Shown here in pieces: positions 33,222 to 42,121 of a stretch of 64,000 nt of DNA (position 1 is the first letter of the stretch; the number at the start of each line of letters is the position of its first letter). The position numbers and the translations under genes are program-made. The DNA is from Thalassospira profundimaris. Lineage in GTDB: Bacteria; Pseudomonadota; Alphaproteobacteria; Rhodospirillales; Thalassospiraceae. The DNA lies in the NCBI RefSeq assembly GCF_003326675.1, contig NZ_JPWF01000007.1:186001-250000 (forward strand), read 5' to 3'. Below the pieces are notes generated by a model. It saw nothing but the letters and a program-made list of their open reading frames with translations. It did not search any database and was not told the DNA's origin.

Positions 33222-34376
33222 ATGTCTGATCACGCAAAAAAACAAAAACCGGCCACCATCACCGCCCAGGCACTGGGCTGGGTTGATGAAGCAACCAAAT
33301 CAGTCACACCACCGCTTTATCCCTCGACCACGTTCGAGCGCAACACTGATCTCAGCTATCACGACGGGCGCTGTTATACCCGTGCTGATAACCCGACCTA
33401 TGATCAGGCCTGCGAGGTTTTAAATACCCTCGAAGGCGGTATTGAAACCCGCCTGTTTGCATCGGGTATGGCAGCCGCGGTTGCCTGTATTCATGCACTG
33501 AGCCCGGGCGATCATGTTGTTGCCCCCAAGGTGATGTATTGGGCATTGCGCAGCTTCATGCTTGATAGTGGTGTGCGTGCCGGTCTGTCGTTTGACTTTG
33601 TCGATAACGCCGATATTGCGGAATGGAACAAACACATTGTTGCGGGCAAGACCAAGATGGTCTGGCTTGAAACCCCGGCCAACCCGGATTGGCAGATCAC
33701 CGACATTGCCGCTGTTGCCGAACTGGCGCACAAGGCCGGCGCACAGGTGGTTGTCGACAACACGGTTGCCACCCCGCTTTTGACCCGCCCGATTGAACTG
33801 GGTGCGGATATCGTCATGCATTCGGCAACCAAATACCTGAACGGTCACAGTGACGTTCTGGCAGGCAGCCTGACCACCGCATCCAACAGCGAATACTGGC
33901 AGCGTGTCTGTAAACAGCATGCGTCAGGTGGTGCAGTTCTCGGCGTGTTTGAAACATGGCTTTTGCTGCGTGGCATGCGCACCCTTGCGATCCGCGTTGA
34001 ACGGGCATCGGCCAATGCCATGGCAATTGCCAAGCATTTCGAAAACCACCCGGAAGTCGAACAGGTCCAATATCCGGGCCTTGCAAGCCACGCCGGGCAC
34101 GACATCGCCGCCAAGCAGATGACAGGCGGATTTGGCGGTATGCTGTCGATCCGGGTTAAAGGCGGTGAAAAGCGCGCGGTTGATTTCCATAATCAGTGCA
34201 AACTTTTCAAACGCGCAACGTCGCTTGGTGGCGTCGAAAGCCTGATCGAACATCGTTCATCGGTCGAAGGCCCGACCAGCCCGGTTCCGGGTGATTTGCT
34301 GCGCCTTTCGGTCGGGATTGAAGATGCCGACGACCTTGTTAACGACCTGGAAACGGCCTTGGCGTTAAGCAAGTAA
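33222..34376 (+). CDS. PLP trans-sulfuration enzyme, cystathionine beta-lyase-like (second copy)
   Basis: A 384-residue Cys/Met-metabolism PLP enzyme. The PLP lysine lies in DIVMHSATKYLNGHSDVLAGS (about 195-215). YPSTTFERNTD, TRADNPTYDQACEVLNTLEGG and FASGMAA match bacterial cystathionine beta-lyase and gamma-synthase-type sequences. It differs considerably from the MetC at 5699-6883, so the two probably have different substrates. The start is ATG 33222; an upstream extension to 33126 crosses the divergent promoter. Confidence 0.82.
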   Translation: MSDHAKKQKPATITAQALGWVDEATKSVTPPLYPSTTFERNTDLSYHDGRCYTRADNPTYDQACEVLNTLEGGIETRLFASGMAAAVACIHALSPGDHVVAPKVMYWALRSFMLDSGVRAGLSFDFVDNADIAEWNKHIVAGKTKMVWLETPANPDWQITDIAAVAELAHKAGAQVVVDNTVATPLLTRPIELGADIVMHSATKYLNGHSDVLAGSLTTASNSEYWQRVCKQHASGGAVLGVFETWLLLRGMRTLAIRVERASANAMAIAKHFENHPEVEQVQYPGLASHAGHDIAAKQMTGGFGGMLSIRVKGGEKRAVDFHNQCKLFKRATSLGGVESLIEHRSSVEGPTSPVPGDLLRLSVGIEDADDLVNDLETALALSK

Positions 34377-34410
34377 GCATAAAGATTTTTCAATCCGGAA
34401 TTTCGGCCCG

Positions 34411-35454
34411 ATGACACAACAAACCCCGCAAAGGTCCCAGACGATCACATTGCTGCGCAATGCCGGTTTCTGTGTTGTGGCATCGGGCGTCCTGACTTTC
34501 CTGTTTCCCGGCCAATCAATTGCCCATGATGCCGGTGGCAAACCGCATCAACATGAAACAGACGTCAATGCCCTGCCCCCGGCACCGGGATTGATTTTTG
34601 ATATGCAGGCCGGGGAATACATCCTGTTTGATGAACTGGTACGCCGTCTTTCGGATCGGAAATATGTTCTGATCGGTGAAAAGCATGACAATCCCATTCA
34701 CCATCATCATCAGGCCCATCTGATCAACAGCCTGACCCAATCAGATCGCCGCAACCGCGCCGTTGTCTGGGAAATGCTGACACGTGATCAACAGACCGAC
34801 CTTGATCAGAAATGGCAGGAAATTGAGATATCCGATCTTGGCCCGGAATTTGGCTGGGAAGAACGTGGTTGGCCGTCATGGCATGATTATGCCCCGATTG
34901 CCCAAACCGCCAAAGACAACAATCTTGCGATGATTGCGGGCAATCTTCCCGATGACCTTTTGCGTCCGATCATTGCCAATGGCAAAGATGCCTTGCCCTC
35001 CGATCTTGCGGCGAAACTGGCACTGCCCGAAATTCCCGACGATATTCTGGCCCGGTTCCGTGTCGAAATGGCACAAAGCCATTGCAATGCCCTGCCGGAA
35101 AGTATGCTGGGCGGATTTTCACTGGTTCAGTTTGCCCGCGATGCGTCGCTGGCGCGCGCCATGAGAGATGGTGCATCCGCAGATGATGTTGACGGGGCTT
35201 TCCTGATTGCGGGTGCCATGCATGTGCGCCACACGCTCGCGGTTCCCTGGCATCTTTCCCGGTTCGAGCCCGACCTTGATGAACAGGAAATCGCGGTTGT
35301 CAGCCTGATCGAAGTTGACGATCCAAGTGATAACCCGCCCAAGGCACCAGACTATGCCGAACGATTTGGCGATGCCGCCGACATCGATTTCTTGTGGTTT
35401 ACCAACGACATCGTCCGTGCCGATCCCTGCGCCAATTTAACAATCGGCCAATAA
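34411..35454 (+). CDS. ChaN-like (Tiki superfamily) exported protein
   Basis: A 347-residue protein with an N-terminal signal or anchor (about 15-38, ending SIAHDAGG) and a ChaN/DUF399 domain: YVLIGEKHDNPIHHHHQAHLI (about 85-105), VVWEMLTRDQQ, and AGAMHVRHTLAVPWHL. ChaN in Campylobacter is a haem-binding lipoprotein; the Tiki superfamily also includes metalloproteases. GEKHDN and the HHHH run could bind metal or haem. It starts 34 bases after the trans-sulfuration gene and may be co-transcribed. Confidence 0.8.
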   Translation: MTQQTPQRSQTITLLRNAGFCVVASGVLTFLFPGQSIAHDAGGKPHQHETDVNALPPAPGLIFDMQAGEYILFDELVRRLSDRKYVLIGEKHDNPIHHHHQAHLINSLTQSDRRNRAVVWEMLTRDQQTDLDQKWQEIEISDLGPEFGWEERGWPSWHDYAPIAQTAKDNNLAMIAGNLPDDLLRPIIANGKDALPSDLAAKLALPEIPDDILARFRVEMAQSHCNALPESMLGGFSLVQFARDASLARAMRDGASADDVDGAFLIAGAMHVRHTLAVPWHLSRFEPDLDEQEIAVVSLIEVDDPSDNPPKAPDYAERFGDAADIDFLWFTNDIVRADPCANLTIGQ

Positions 35455-35465
35455 GCCAAGCCGCG

Positions 35466-36008
35466 TTACTTGATCCGGCGCGGCAGCCAGTCGGTGGTCG
35501 CCACCGGTTTTCCTTTATGCGAACGCATTACGCGCGGACGGACAACTTCCTTGGCCTCTGGCGTGGTTGCCGATTTGCGGACCGAGGCATAAAATTCCAC
35601 CAGCTCCGCATAGGGGATGATTGTACCGACCCCTTCCTTGTACGCCTTGGTAAAGGGCGGATGATTGCGCACGGTCATACTAAGATGTTCGACCGTGTGA
35701 TGGCCAAACTGCGACCAGATGCTTTCAAGGAAATGTGTGGTCTTCGGATCAATCGCCTTAAGGCGCACGTCAGGTCGACTTTCTTCCATCACCGCATAAA
35801 GATTGGGTTCAATTGGCCCGAATTCTTCGGCGACAAAGATTGCGGGCATCAACATATTGCCGTGATAGTTCGCCCCGTAATAGGCCTGTGCCAGATACAG
35901 CAACCGATGCAGTTTTTGCGGCTGCAAATATTCGTTATCGTTCAGCGCAAGATCGATAAATCGGAATGCGGCTTCGAAAACTGTATTAAGAACCGGCTTG
36001 TTCTTCAT
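35466..36008 (-). CDS. Panacea/SocA-like (DUF4065) domain protein, no toxin beside it
   Basis: A 180-residue protein whose core (about 8-130) resembles the Panacea domain of SocA/GepA antitoxins: FIDLALNDNEYLQPQKLHRLLYLAQAYYG, then FVAEEFGPIEPNLYAVM. This domain recurs as the antitoxin of diverse toxin pairs, and Caulobacter SocA is a ClpXP adaptor for SocB. Here no plausible toxin lies within 500 bases on the same strand. The start is ATG 36008; the longer frame to 36080 lacks a binding site. The basic C-terminus (RPRVMRSHKGKP) is unexplained. Confidence 0.72.
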   Translation of the reverse strand: MKNKPVLNTVFEAAFRFIDLALNDNEYLQPQKLHRLLYLAQAYYGANYHGNMLMPAIFVAEEFGPIEPNLYAVMEESRPDVRLKAIDPKTTHFLESIWSQFGHHTVEHLSMTVRNHPPFTKAYKEGVGTIIPYAELVEFYASVRKSATTPEAKEVVRPRVMRSHKGKPVATTDWLPRRIK

Positions 36009-36143
36009 GGACGGCCTGATGATCTGACGTAAAGATCGCCTATCATAAGACCAATGCCATATGCCAACAAGCATCTGCACCGGGTAATCAGGAATTTTTG
36101 AAACGGAACGATGTTGGGGATGATCCGGAAAGCTTCGGGCTGA

Positions 36144-36590
36144 TCAGACCGTCGCGTCAAGACGCGTACCGCGCATCCCAACCCCGTGGGCCACCGCATT
36201 GACCAGCGCATAAAATGACGTGCCACTATTGGCCGACAAATCAAACGGAATGGATGGATCAAGCATGGCGGCAAAATCCAGATCCGATGTTGCCTCGACC
36301 GCACCTTCACGATCACTGGAACGGCGGGCCGCAGAAAGTGTGCGTTGCTCTGCACGCTGATCTTTTTGCTCCCCCGGATTGCCCTGCCCCGGCTGACGCT
36401 TGTTCTTGCCATCGATATAGGCGTTGAACAAAATCCCGTCATCGTCGGGGTTATAGCTGTAATGCTGGGAAGATTCTTCGATCTGGGTGCTGCGGTCCAC
36501 GGTCGAAACACCGCGCGCACCGGCGGCAGGAAGTCGGCCATACTGGCTGACCTGCGAGACTGTCTGTGCTGTTTGGACCGGTGTGATCAT
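36144..36590 (-). CDS. Hypothetical protein
   Basis: A 148-residue soluble protein, unrecognised. The N-terminal third is polar and Gln/Ser-rich (MITPVQTAQTVSQVSQYGRL), the middle is basic and low-complexity (KNKRQPGQGNPGEQKDQRAEQR), and the C-terminus has a more ordered hydrophobic stretch (FYALVNAVAHGVGMRGTRLD). No signal peptide or membrane segment. It lies upstream of the Panacea-like gene on the same strand, 135 bases away, and downstream of apt. Confidence 0.6.
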   Translation of the reverse strand: MITPVQTAQTVSQVSQYGRLPAAGARGVSTVDRSTQIEESSQHYSYNPDDDGILFNAYIDGKNKRQPGQGNPGEQKDQRAEQRTLSAARRSSDREGAVEATSDLDFAAMLDPSIPFDLSANSGTSFYALVNAVAHGVGMRGTRLDATV

Positions 36591-36730
36591 TTTCCACGTT
36601 CCTGCCGATTATCGGCAACGGATCAAAACCGGGGCAACTCCCCGGTTCAACCCAGACATTATACATCAAGCCAGTGGAAAAAGGCAGGATTTTCGAAAAA
36701 CCGCAAATTGGCGGTGTAATTCGATGCCGG

Positions 36731-37258
36731 TTAATCGCCTTCGAATTCGACCAGATGGAATTCTTCGACACCGCGATCACGGATTTTCTGCGCCCCGCCA
36801 AGATCAGGCAGATCAATGATAAAGGCACAGGCCGCGACTTCGGCACCGACCTTTTCAATCAGCTCGATAGCGGCCATTGCCGTACCACCGGTTGCAATCA
36901 GGTCATCCATCACTAAAACGCGGCTGCCCGGCTTAATCGCGTCCTTATGGATTTCAATCACGTCCGAACCGTATTCCAGTTCATATTCAACGCCGATGGT
37001 TTCGGCCGGCAATTTGCCCTGTTTGCGGATGGTGACGAAACCAACACCCAGTGCAAGGGCAACTGCCGGGCCAATCACGAAACCGCGGGCTTCGATCCCG
37101 GCGATCATGTCGATTTTCTTGTCCTGAAACTCGGCCGCGAAGCTGTCGATCACTTCGCGCAGGCCGTCTGCATCTTCGAACAGGGTCGTGATGTCGCGGA
37201 ACATGATCCCCTTTTTCGGGTAATCAGGAATGGTACGGATCAACGACTTAATCGACAT
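36731..37258 (-). CDS. apt: Adenine phosphoribosyltransferase
   Basis: A 175-residue purine-salvage enzyme that makes AMP from adenine and PRPP. The PRPP loop is RVLVMDDLIATGGTAMAA (about 120-137). The N-terminal IRTIPDYPKKGIMFRDITTLFED and IEARGFVIGPAVALALG are diagnostic. Length is normal. It stands alone; the hypothetical gene at 36590 is 140 bases downstream. Confidence 0.95.
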   Translation of the reverse strand: MSIKSLIRTIPDYPKKGIMFRDITTLFEDADGLREVIDSFAAEFQDKKIDMIAGIEARGFVIGPAVALALGVGFVTIRKQGKLPAETIGVEYELEYGSDVIEIHKDAIKPGSRVLVMDDLIATGGTAMAAIELIEKVGAEVAACAFIIDLPDLGGAQKIRDRGVEEFHLVEFEGD

Positions 37259-37426
37259 GGGGTACTCCGGCCAGCTTTCAGGTGGATAACGCGGTTTTAC
37301 ACAGCAAACTTATATCAGTTGCCCGTGCGTATGCGGCGACACTTGATGCCTGAAAGTGACCGGATTGGCAAGTCTCATCGGGGATAATACGGGGACACTA
37401 CCCCGCCCCTGAACGCACGTTTGCGT

Positions 37427-37660
37427 TCAGGCCGCGTGCGGGGTTGATGCCCGAAGCTGTGTGCGGTGATTGGAATTGCTGACCGCGACAAAATCATTTG
37501 CCAGCTTCTTGCTGATTTCTGCGCGTGTTCCGCGCGGCAATCCGGTCTGGGCAGCCTGACGATTGCCCCATACCGCCCGATACAGGCGGAAATCATGGTC
37601 ATTGATCTGACCGAATACTTTTTCGACTTCCATCAGAGTTTGGACATAACTCTTTTTCAT
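37427..37660 (-). CDS. Small hypothetical protein
   Basis: A 77-residue, mostly helical, charged protein (MKKSYVQTLMEVEKVFGQIN ... TRAEISKKLANDFV), unrecognised. The start is set at ATG 37660 because AGGA is eight bases upstream; ATG 37669 is adjacent but poorly spaced. No membrane segment. It is flanked by non-coding gaps of about 170 and 240 bases. Confidence 0.55.
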   Translation of the reverse strand: MKKSYVQTLMEVEKVFGQINDHDFRLYRAVWGNRQAAQTGLPRGTRAEISKKLANDFVAVSNSNHRTQLRASTPHAA

Positions 37661-37828
37661 GTCAGCCATCCTGTTGCTCGTTGGGCTTTCGCATATTGAT
37701 CTGCGAAAGAATGGCACCGTTTTCGATGCATCATTTACAGCAGCGATATAGTCCGAACTTCATGACCTCTCAACCGCACTACGGTGACAAGATCAGGAAG
37801 ATTTTGTGACAAGGTGCCCCAATTGAAA

Positions 37829-37868
37829 AACGGCCCGCTTTCACTGTTGAAAGCAGGCCGCTTTTTTT
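37829..37868. terminator. Bidirectional terminator
   Basis: The stem CGGCC-GCTTTC/GAAAGC-GGCCG (37831-37860, one C/A mismatch) has T7 on the plus side and A5 before it, so it can end the leftward gene at 37904-38167. Confidence 0.82.
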
Positions 37869-37903
37869 GATGCTGGCAACGCAGATGGCGGACAGATGAT
37901 TGA

Positions 37904-38167
37904 TCAGTTAATCGTCTTTGCCGCGTGCGATTTGGCTTCTTCGTCAATCTGCTTTTGCAGAGCGTCGCCATACTCGCCGTAAATCCGGCCTTCCAGCGAC
38001 AGCTCCAGAAAGCGGATATAGTCGTTCTGATCAGTGATCTTGGTACGTGCCACTTCGATCACATCAAACGGGCTTGCTGCATCCAGATCATATTTACGGA
38101 TCAGCTCAAGCATCTCGGTGGTGATCTGATCAAGCTTCTTGCGGGTGTCGCTATAGGAAATCGTCAT
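37904..38167 (-). CDS. Small hypothetical protein, predicted helical
   Basis: An 87-residue acidic protein with strong helical, possibly coiled-coil, character (SYSDTRKKLDQITTEMLELI, then LQKQIDEEAKSHAAK). I do not recognise it. AGGA lies seven bases before ATG 38167, which is preferred over ATG 38185. A strong terminator follows. It may be an oligomeric adaptor, but nothing in the neighbourhood fixes a role. Confidence 0.6.
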   Translation of the reverse strand: MTISYSDTRKKLDQITTEMLELIRKYDLDAASPFDVIEVARTKITDQNDYIRFLELSLEGRIYGEYGDALQKQIDEEAKSHAAKTIN

Positions 38168-38318
38168 CAGACTATCCTGTTTCATTCAAATTTCACGATT
38201 GGCGTGGTTATGCCCGTTCCATCACCGGGAAACAAGTCCCGTGCGGGTTGTCATCACTCCAACTTCCACCCAAAGCACAAACAGACAGACACGTTTCCAC
38301 CCCCGATAACATCACTGA

Positions 38319-38332
38319 CTTGAGTCATATCA
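38319..38332. promoter_or_regulatory. FNR/CRP-family box upstream of the haem chemoreceptor
   Basis: TTGAGTCATATCAA matches the FNR consensus TTGAT-N4-ATCAA at nine of ten positions. It lies about 98 bases before the chemoreceptor start, a plausible activator position. Alphaproteobacterial FNR, FnrL or NNR-type regulators are candidates. Confidence 0.55.
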
Positions 38333-38430
38333 AGGCGGAAGTTTGACGATCATGCATTGTTTCAAAGATTGAGGACAATTCAAAACTGGGCCCCGAGGGC
38401 CGGTTTACGTCATCGCACCGGGGATTAAAA

Positions 38431-40143
38431 ATGAAAATTCTGTCGGCTTTCAATGCCATGGGCATTCGCAAACGCTTTATGTGGGCATCCGCATTCGGCG
38501 TGACTTCGACTGTGATCATCTCGCTTTTGATGATGACGATGGTCGAAGAAAAGGCAATGGACAGCAAGTTGCGCCAGCTTAGCGAAAATGAACTGACATC
38601 GTTGCATGCATTGATCGTCAATGTCATGGCCGCCCGCCCCGAAGATGGCGATGACATCGGCATTCAGGTTTTCAACAACTGGTTTGACAGCCGCAACCAG
38701 GATTATCCCGGCGAACTCTGGTCTGTCTGGGGACCAACGACCCAGGCATATATGGAAGAATACGGCGACAAACCGATAAAAACGCCACGCGATGACATCG
38801 ATATCGAAGCCATCGAAACCGGCGAACTGATCGGGCGCTATACGGAAAATGGCACCTATCGCATGTCGATGCCGATTGTTCTTGGTGTCACCAAGGGTGC
38901 TGATCGCGAAGTCTGTTTTAGCTGCCATGGTGCGATGGAAGCGGAAAAAGGCGATATCATTGCGGTTCTGTCATCAAGCCTGTCTGTTGCTCCGGAACAG
39001 GCAAAAACCAATAACATCCTGATCGGGATTGTTATTGGCGGTCTGGCAATTGCGATTGCAACCATCATCGGCATGCGCGTGCTGTTGACCCGAATTGTGA
39101 CCGCCCCACTATCCGATCTGGGTCGGGATATGACCGAGTTGGCCCAGGGTAATACCGAGTTTGATATCAACGCCCTGTCCCGGCGCGATGAAATCGGTCG
39201 CATGGCCCAATCGGTCGAGGTATTCCGCACCAACGCGATTGCCAAGAAACAGATGGAATCCGAACAACAAGCCGCATCACAGCGCCGCGAAGAACGGATG
39301 AAAAACCTTGAACGGCATATCGGCAATTTCGAAGGCGTGATTGCCAAGATTGTCGGCGCGGTTTCAAACTCGGCTGGCAAGATGCAAACCACGGCAAACG
39401 GGCTTGTTGAAACCGCTGATCGCGCCAGCAAAAGCGCAACAACGGTTGCCGCCGCGTCCGAACAGGCCACCGTCAATGTCCGCACGGTTGCCGACGCCGC
39501 CGATCATCTGTCTTCGTCCATCTCCAAGATTGGCGAACAGGCCGATGCATCAACCCGCGTCGCCGCCGAAGCATCACGCGAAGCCGAACAATCATCCGAT
39601 ACCGTTCAGGGCCTTTCCGAAGTTGCCAACCGCATTGGCGAAATCGTTGCCCTGATCAGCGACATTGCCGGTCAAACCAACCTGCTGGCCCTTAATGCCA
39701 CGATTGAAGCGGCCCGTGCCGGTGAAGCAGGCAAAGGCTTTGCCGTGGTAGCCGCCGAGGTTAAAAACCTTGCCAATCAAACCGCCCGGGCAACCAGCGA
39801 GATTTCGGATCAAATCACCGCCATTCAGGAAGAAACCGGCAAGACAGTCAGTTCCATGGCCGATATTTCCAATGTGATTTCCCGGATCACCGAAATGGCA
39901 CACACCATTTCCTCGGCCGTCGGCGAACAGGCCGACGCCACCGACGAAATTGCCCGAAATGTCGAACAGGCCGCAATCGGCACCCAGGAAGTCAGCAGCA
40001 ATATCGAACAGGTCAGCAACACAGTTGCCGACACCGACCATGCGGCTCATCAGGTTCTTGATGTTGCCCGCGAGCTGGGTGCGCTTTCCGATGATCTGCG
40101 GTCTGAAGTTGACCGGTTCCTGACCGACATTCGTGCGACCTGA
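38431..40143 (+). CDS. Methyl-accepting chemotaxis protein with periplasmic c-type haem domain
   Basis: A 570-residue chemoreceptor. TM1 is about 16-38. The periplasmic domain (39-190) resembles the Tll0287-like/DUF3365 haem sensor, with VCFSCHGAM giving a CxxCH haem c motif at C162, C165 and H166. TM2 is about 193-214, HAMP 215-268, and the cytoplasmic signalling domain 300-560 contains the hairpin tip [38 protein letters not shown], split by its turn. It probably senses redox state, oxygen or NO and signals to CheA/CheW. Two binding proteins and motAB follow on the same strand. Confidence 0.9.
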   Translation: MKILSAFNAMGIRKRFMWASAFGVTSTVIISLLMMTMVEEKAMDSKLRQLSENELTSLHALIVNVMAARPEDGDDIGIQVFNNWFDSRNQDYPGELWSVWGPTTQAYMEEYGDKPIKTPRDDIDIEAIETGELIGRYTENGTYRMSMPIVLGVTKGADREVCFSCHGAMEAEKGDIIAVLSSSLSVAPEQAKTNNILIGIVIGGLAIAIATIIGMRVLLTRIVTAPLSDLGRDMTELAQGNTEFDINALSRRDEIGRMAQSVEVFRTNAIAKKQMESEQQAASQRREERMKNLERHIGNFEGVIAKIVGAVSNSAGKMQTTANGLVETADRASKSATTVAAASEQATVNVRTVADAADHLSSSISKIGEQADASTRVAAEASREAEQSSDTVQGLSEVANRIGEIVALISDIAGQTNLLALNATIEAARAGEAGKGFAVVAAEVKNLANQTARATSEISDQITAIQEETGKTVSSMADISNVISRITEMAHTISSAVGEQADATDEIARNVEQAAIGTQEVSSNIEQVSNTVADTDHAAHQVLDVARELGALSDDLRSEVDRFLTDIRAT

Positions 40144-40191
40144 TCTGAACGGATTGGCCCGGATCGGGAGATTGGCATAATTCTCCGCTCA

Positions 40192-40240
40192 ACTGGCGAC
40201 AAGATGACCGTTTCAGGTTGTTTTGTCGCCAGTCTTGTAT
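40192..40240 (+). terminator. Probable terminator after the chemoreceptor
   Basis: A perfect 11-bp stem ACTGGCGACAA/TTGTCGCCAGT (40192-40202, 40223-40233) with a 20-base loop precedes CTTGTATTTTG. It ends about 30 bases before the next gene, so the binding-protein gene probably has its own promoter. Confidence 0.6.
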
Positions 40241-40270
40241 TTTGCTCCATGCGGGCAAAAATGATGAATT

Positions 40271-41101
40271 ATGCAAAATGTTCCGGTTTCCAGTGTCATA
40301 TTTCGGATAAAGCCTTGCCTGTCATGGGGCATCATGCTGGCGATATGGGCGACCATATTGTTTTCGGCGTCCGACCTGCATGCTGATGACAAAACGGTCC
40401 GAAACAGCTGTGATCAACTGATTGTTTCGGGTCATACTGATTATCCCCCGTTTAACTATACCGATCATGAAACCTTTCGCGGGGCGTCGATTGATCTGAT
40501 CCGCCTGATCGCCCGCAAGATCGGGATCCGTGTTGAAATCCGCAATGTTGGTCCATGGATACGGGCGGTAAAAAACCTGACGGATGGTGATATCGATCTT
40601 TTGGTTGCGCTTTACATTACGCCGGAACGGCAATCGCAATATTTGTTCACCCGCCCCTATGCCCAAGACCCGATTGTCATGTTCAGCATGGCCAGATCGG
40701 CGTTCCCCTTCAAGGACTGGTACGATCTGGCTGGCAAGGTTGGCGTGACGACCCGCGGTGATAGCTGGGGTGCGGATTTTGATCAGTTCATTGAACAACA
40801 TCTGACAATGATGCGGGTCAATACCACAGATCAGATGATCGACATGCTTTCCCAGAAGCGGGCTGATTATGGCATTCAGGGGCTTTACACCCTTGAACGT
40901 TCGGAACGTCGAATAGACATGGCAAATGACATCGCCATTTCCAGCACGCCGATCAAATCCGAACAGATGTATATGGCACTGTCCCGCCAGTCCCCTTGCC
41001 GCGACCTGATCGACAAGATCAATCTGGCGATCGAGGAATTTGAACAGGACGGCACAATCACAAAACTGATTGCAAGCTACGTGAAATCCAATGGTTCCTG
41101 A
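40271..41101 (+). CDS. Periplasmic solute-binding protein (family 3), tandem copy 1
   Basis: A 276-residue protein with an N-terminal hydrophobic signal (about 17-38, ending DLHAD) and a PBPb domain: LIVSGHTDYPPFNY, GASIDLIRLIARKIGI, DIDLLVALYITPERQ, and RADYGIQGLY. Ligands of this fold are usually amino acids or organic acids. No permease or ATPase is adjacent. Similarity to the next gene extends over the whole mature protein, including a C-terminal Ser-Pro-Cys, so the pair arose by duplication. No clear ribosome site is visible. Confidence 0.82.
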   Translation: MQNVPVSSVIFRIKPCLSWGIMLAIWATILFSASDLHADDKTVRNSCDQLIVSGHTDYPPFNYTDHETFRGASIDLIRLIARKIGIRVEIRNVGPWIRAVKNLTDGDIDLLVALYITPERQSQYLFTRPYAQDPIVMFSMARSAFPFKDWYDLAGKVGVTTRGDSWGADFDQFIEQHLTMMRVNTTDQMIDMLSQKRADYGIQGLYTLERSERRIDMANDIAISSTPIKSEQMYMALSRQSPCRDLIDKINLAIEEFEQDGTITKLIASYVKSNGS

Positions 41102-41182
41102 TCAAAATGCCGACGGTTTCATGAACTGTTTCAGGCAATCCTAATTCATGTCATTATGTAAAAAATTCAATCACTTCGATGA

Positions 41183-42004
41183 ATGAAATTAAAAATGATC
41201 TTTGTTAAACGTCATAGCCGCCGGTATTGCATGGCCATGATGCTTGGCCTTGCGGGTGCCGTTTTTGGCGGCTACGCAGATGCATATTCTGCACCGGCCC
41301 AGACAGCTGCCTGCGAAACCATCACCGTATCCAGTCATAGCAACTATCCCCCTTACAGCTTTCTGGAAGACGGGGTTTTGAAAGGGGCTGCCATTGATCT
41401 GATCCGGGTGATTGGTAAAGATATCGGTGTCAATATCGACATTCAGAATATCGGCCCCTGGATGCGTGCACTGACCACGTTGCGTAAAGGCGGAATTGAT
41501 ATGCTGACCACGGTGTATCTGGTGCCGGAACGGCTTGGTGATCTGGCCTATACCCGCCCCTATATCGAAGACCCGATTGTTGTCTTTACGGTTGGCGATG
41601 ACGCACCCGACCTGCACGAACATACCGACCTGATCAATCTGGACGGATTGACGACCCGCGGCGAAAGTCGCGGTGAAGAGTTTGATCGCTTTATGGCCAG
41701 TTCACTGAACATCATGACCGTCAACAGCATCGAACAAATCATACATATGCTTGATCAGGGGCGCGCCGATTATGGCTTGCAAGGCTTGTACTCCCTGAAA
41801 AAGGCCGAACGCCACACAAGCATCACCAAGAAAATCTGGATCACCGATGTGCCGATCAATGCGGCCAAGATGTGTTTTGCCTTTGCGCGAACATCACCAT
41901 GCACGGGTTGGATTCCGGCAATTAATGCCGAAATTGAAAAGAGGATTGCCGACGGCACCGTTACCGACCTGATGGCGAAATACGCAGCATTAGCAGGTTA
42001 TTAA
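41183..42004 (+). CDS. Periplasmic solute-binding protein (family 3), tandem copy 2
   Basis: A 273-residue paralogue of the upstream gene with a signal peptide ending near AYSAPAQ. Matching elements include TVSSHSNYPPYSF, GAAIDLIRVIGKDIGV, IGPWMRAL, VPERLGDLAYTRPY and RADYGLQGLYSLKKAE. The residues around the presumed ligand pocket differ from copy 1, suggesting a different ligand. No transport partners are nearby; motA follows after 117 bases. Confidence 0.82.
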   Translation: MKLKMIFVKRHSRRYCMAMMLGLAGAVFGGYADAYSAPAQTAACETITVSSHSNYPPYSFLEDGVLKGAAIDLIRVIGKDIGVNIDIQNIGPWMRALTTLRKGGIDMLTTVYLVPERLGDLAYTRPYIEDPIVVFTVGDDAPDLHEHTDLINLDGLTTRGESRGEEFDRFMASSLNIMTVNSIEQIIHMLDQGRADYGLQGLYSLKKAERHTSITKKIWITDVPINAAKMCFAFARTSPCTGWIPAINAEIEKRIADGTVTDLMAKYAALAGY

Positions 42005-42121
42005 ATGCGAAATTAACCAGACCTCAACGAATTTCGGACCTATTCTTACGTAAACTCGTCTAAAATAATTACAGCTTTCAAACCAGAAGCTTGAAGACGA
42101 CACAGGGGGATTGGGGGATTA

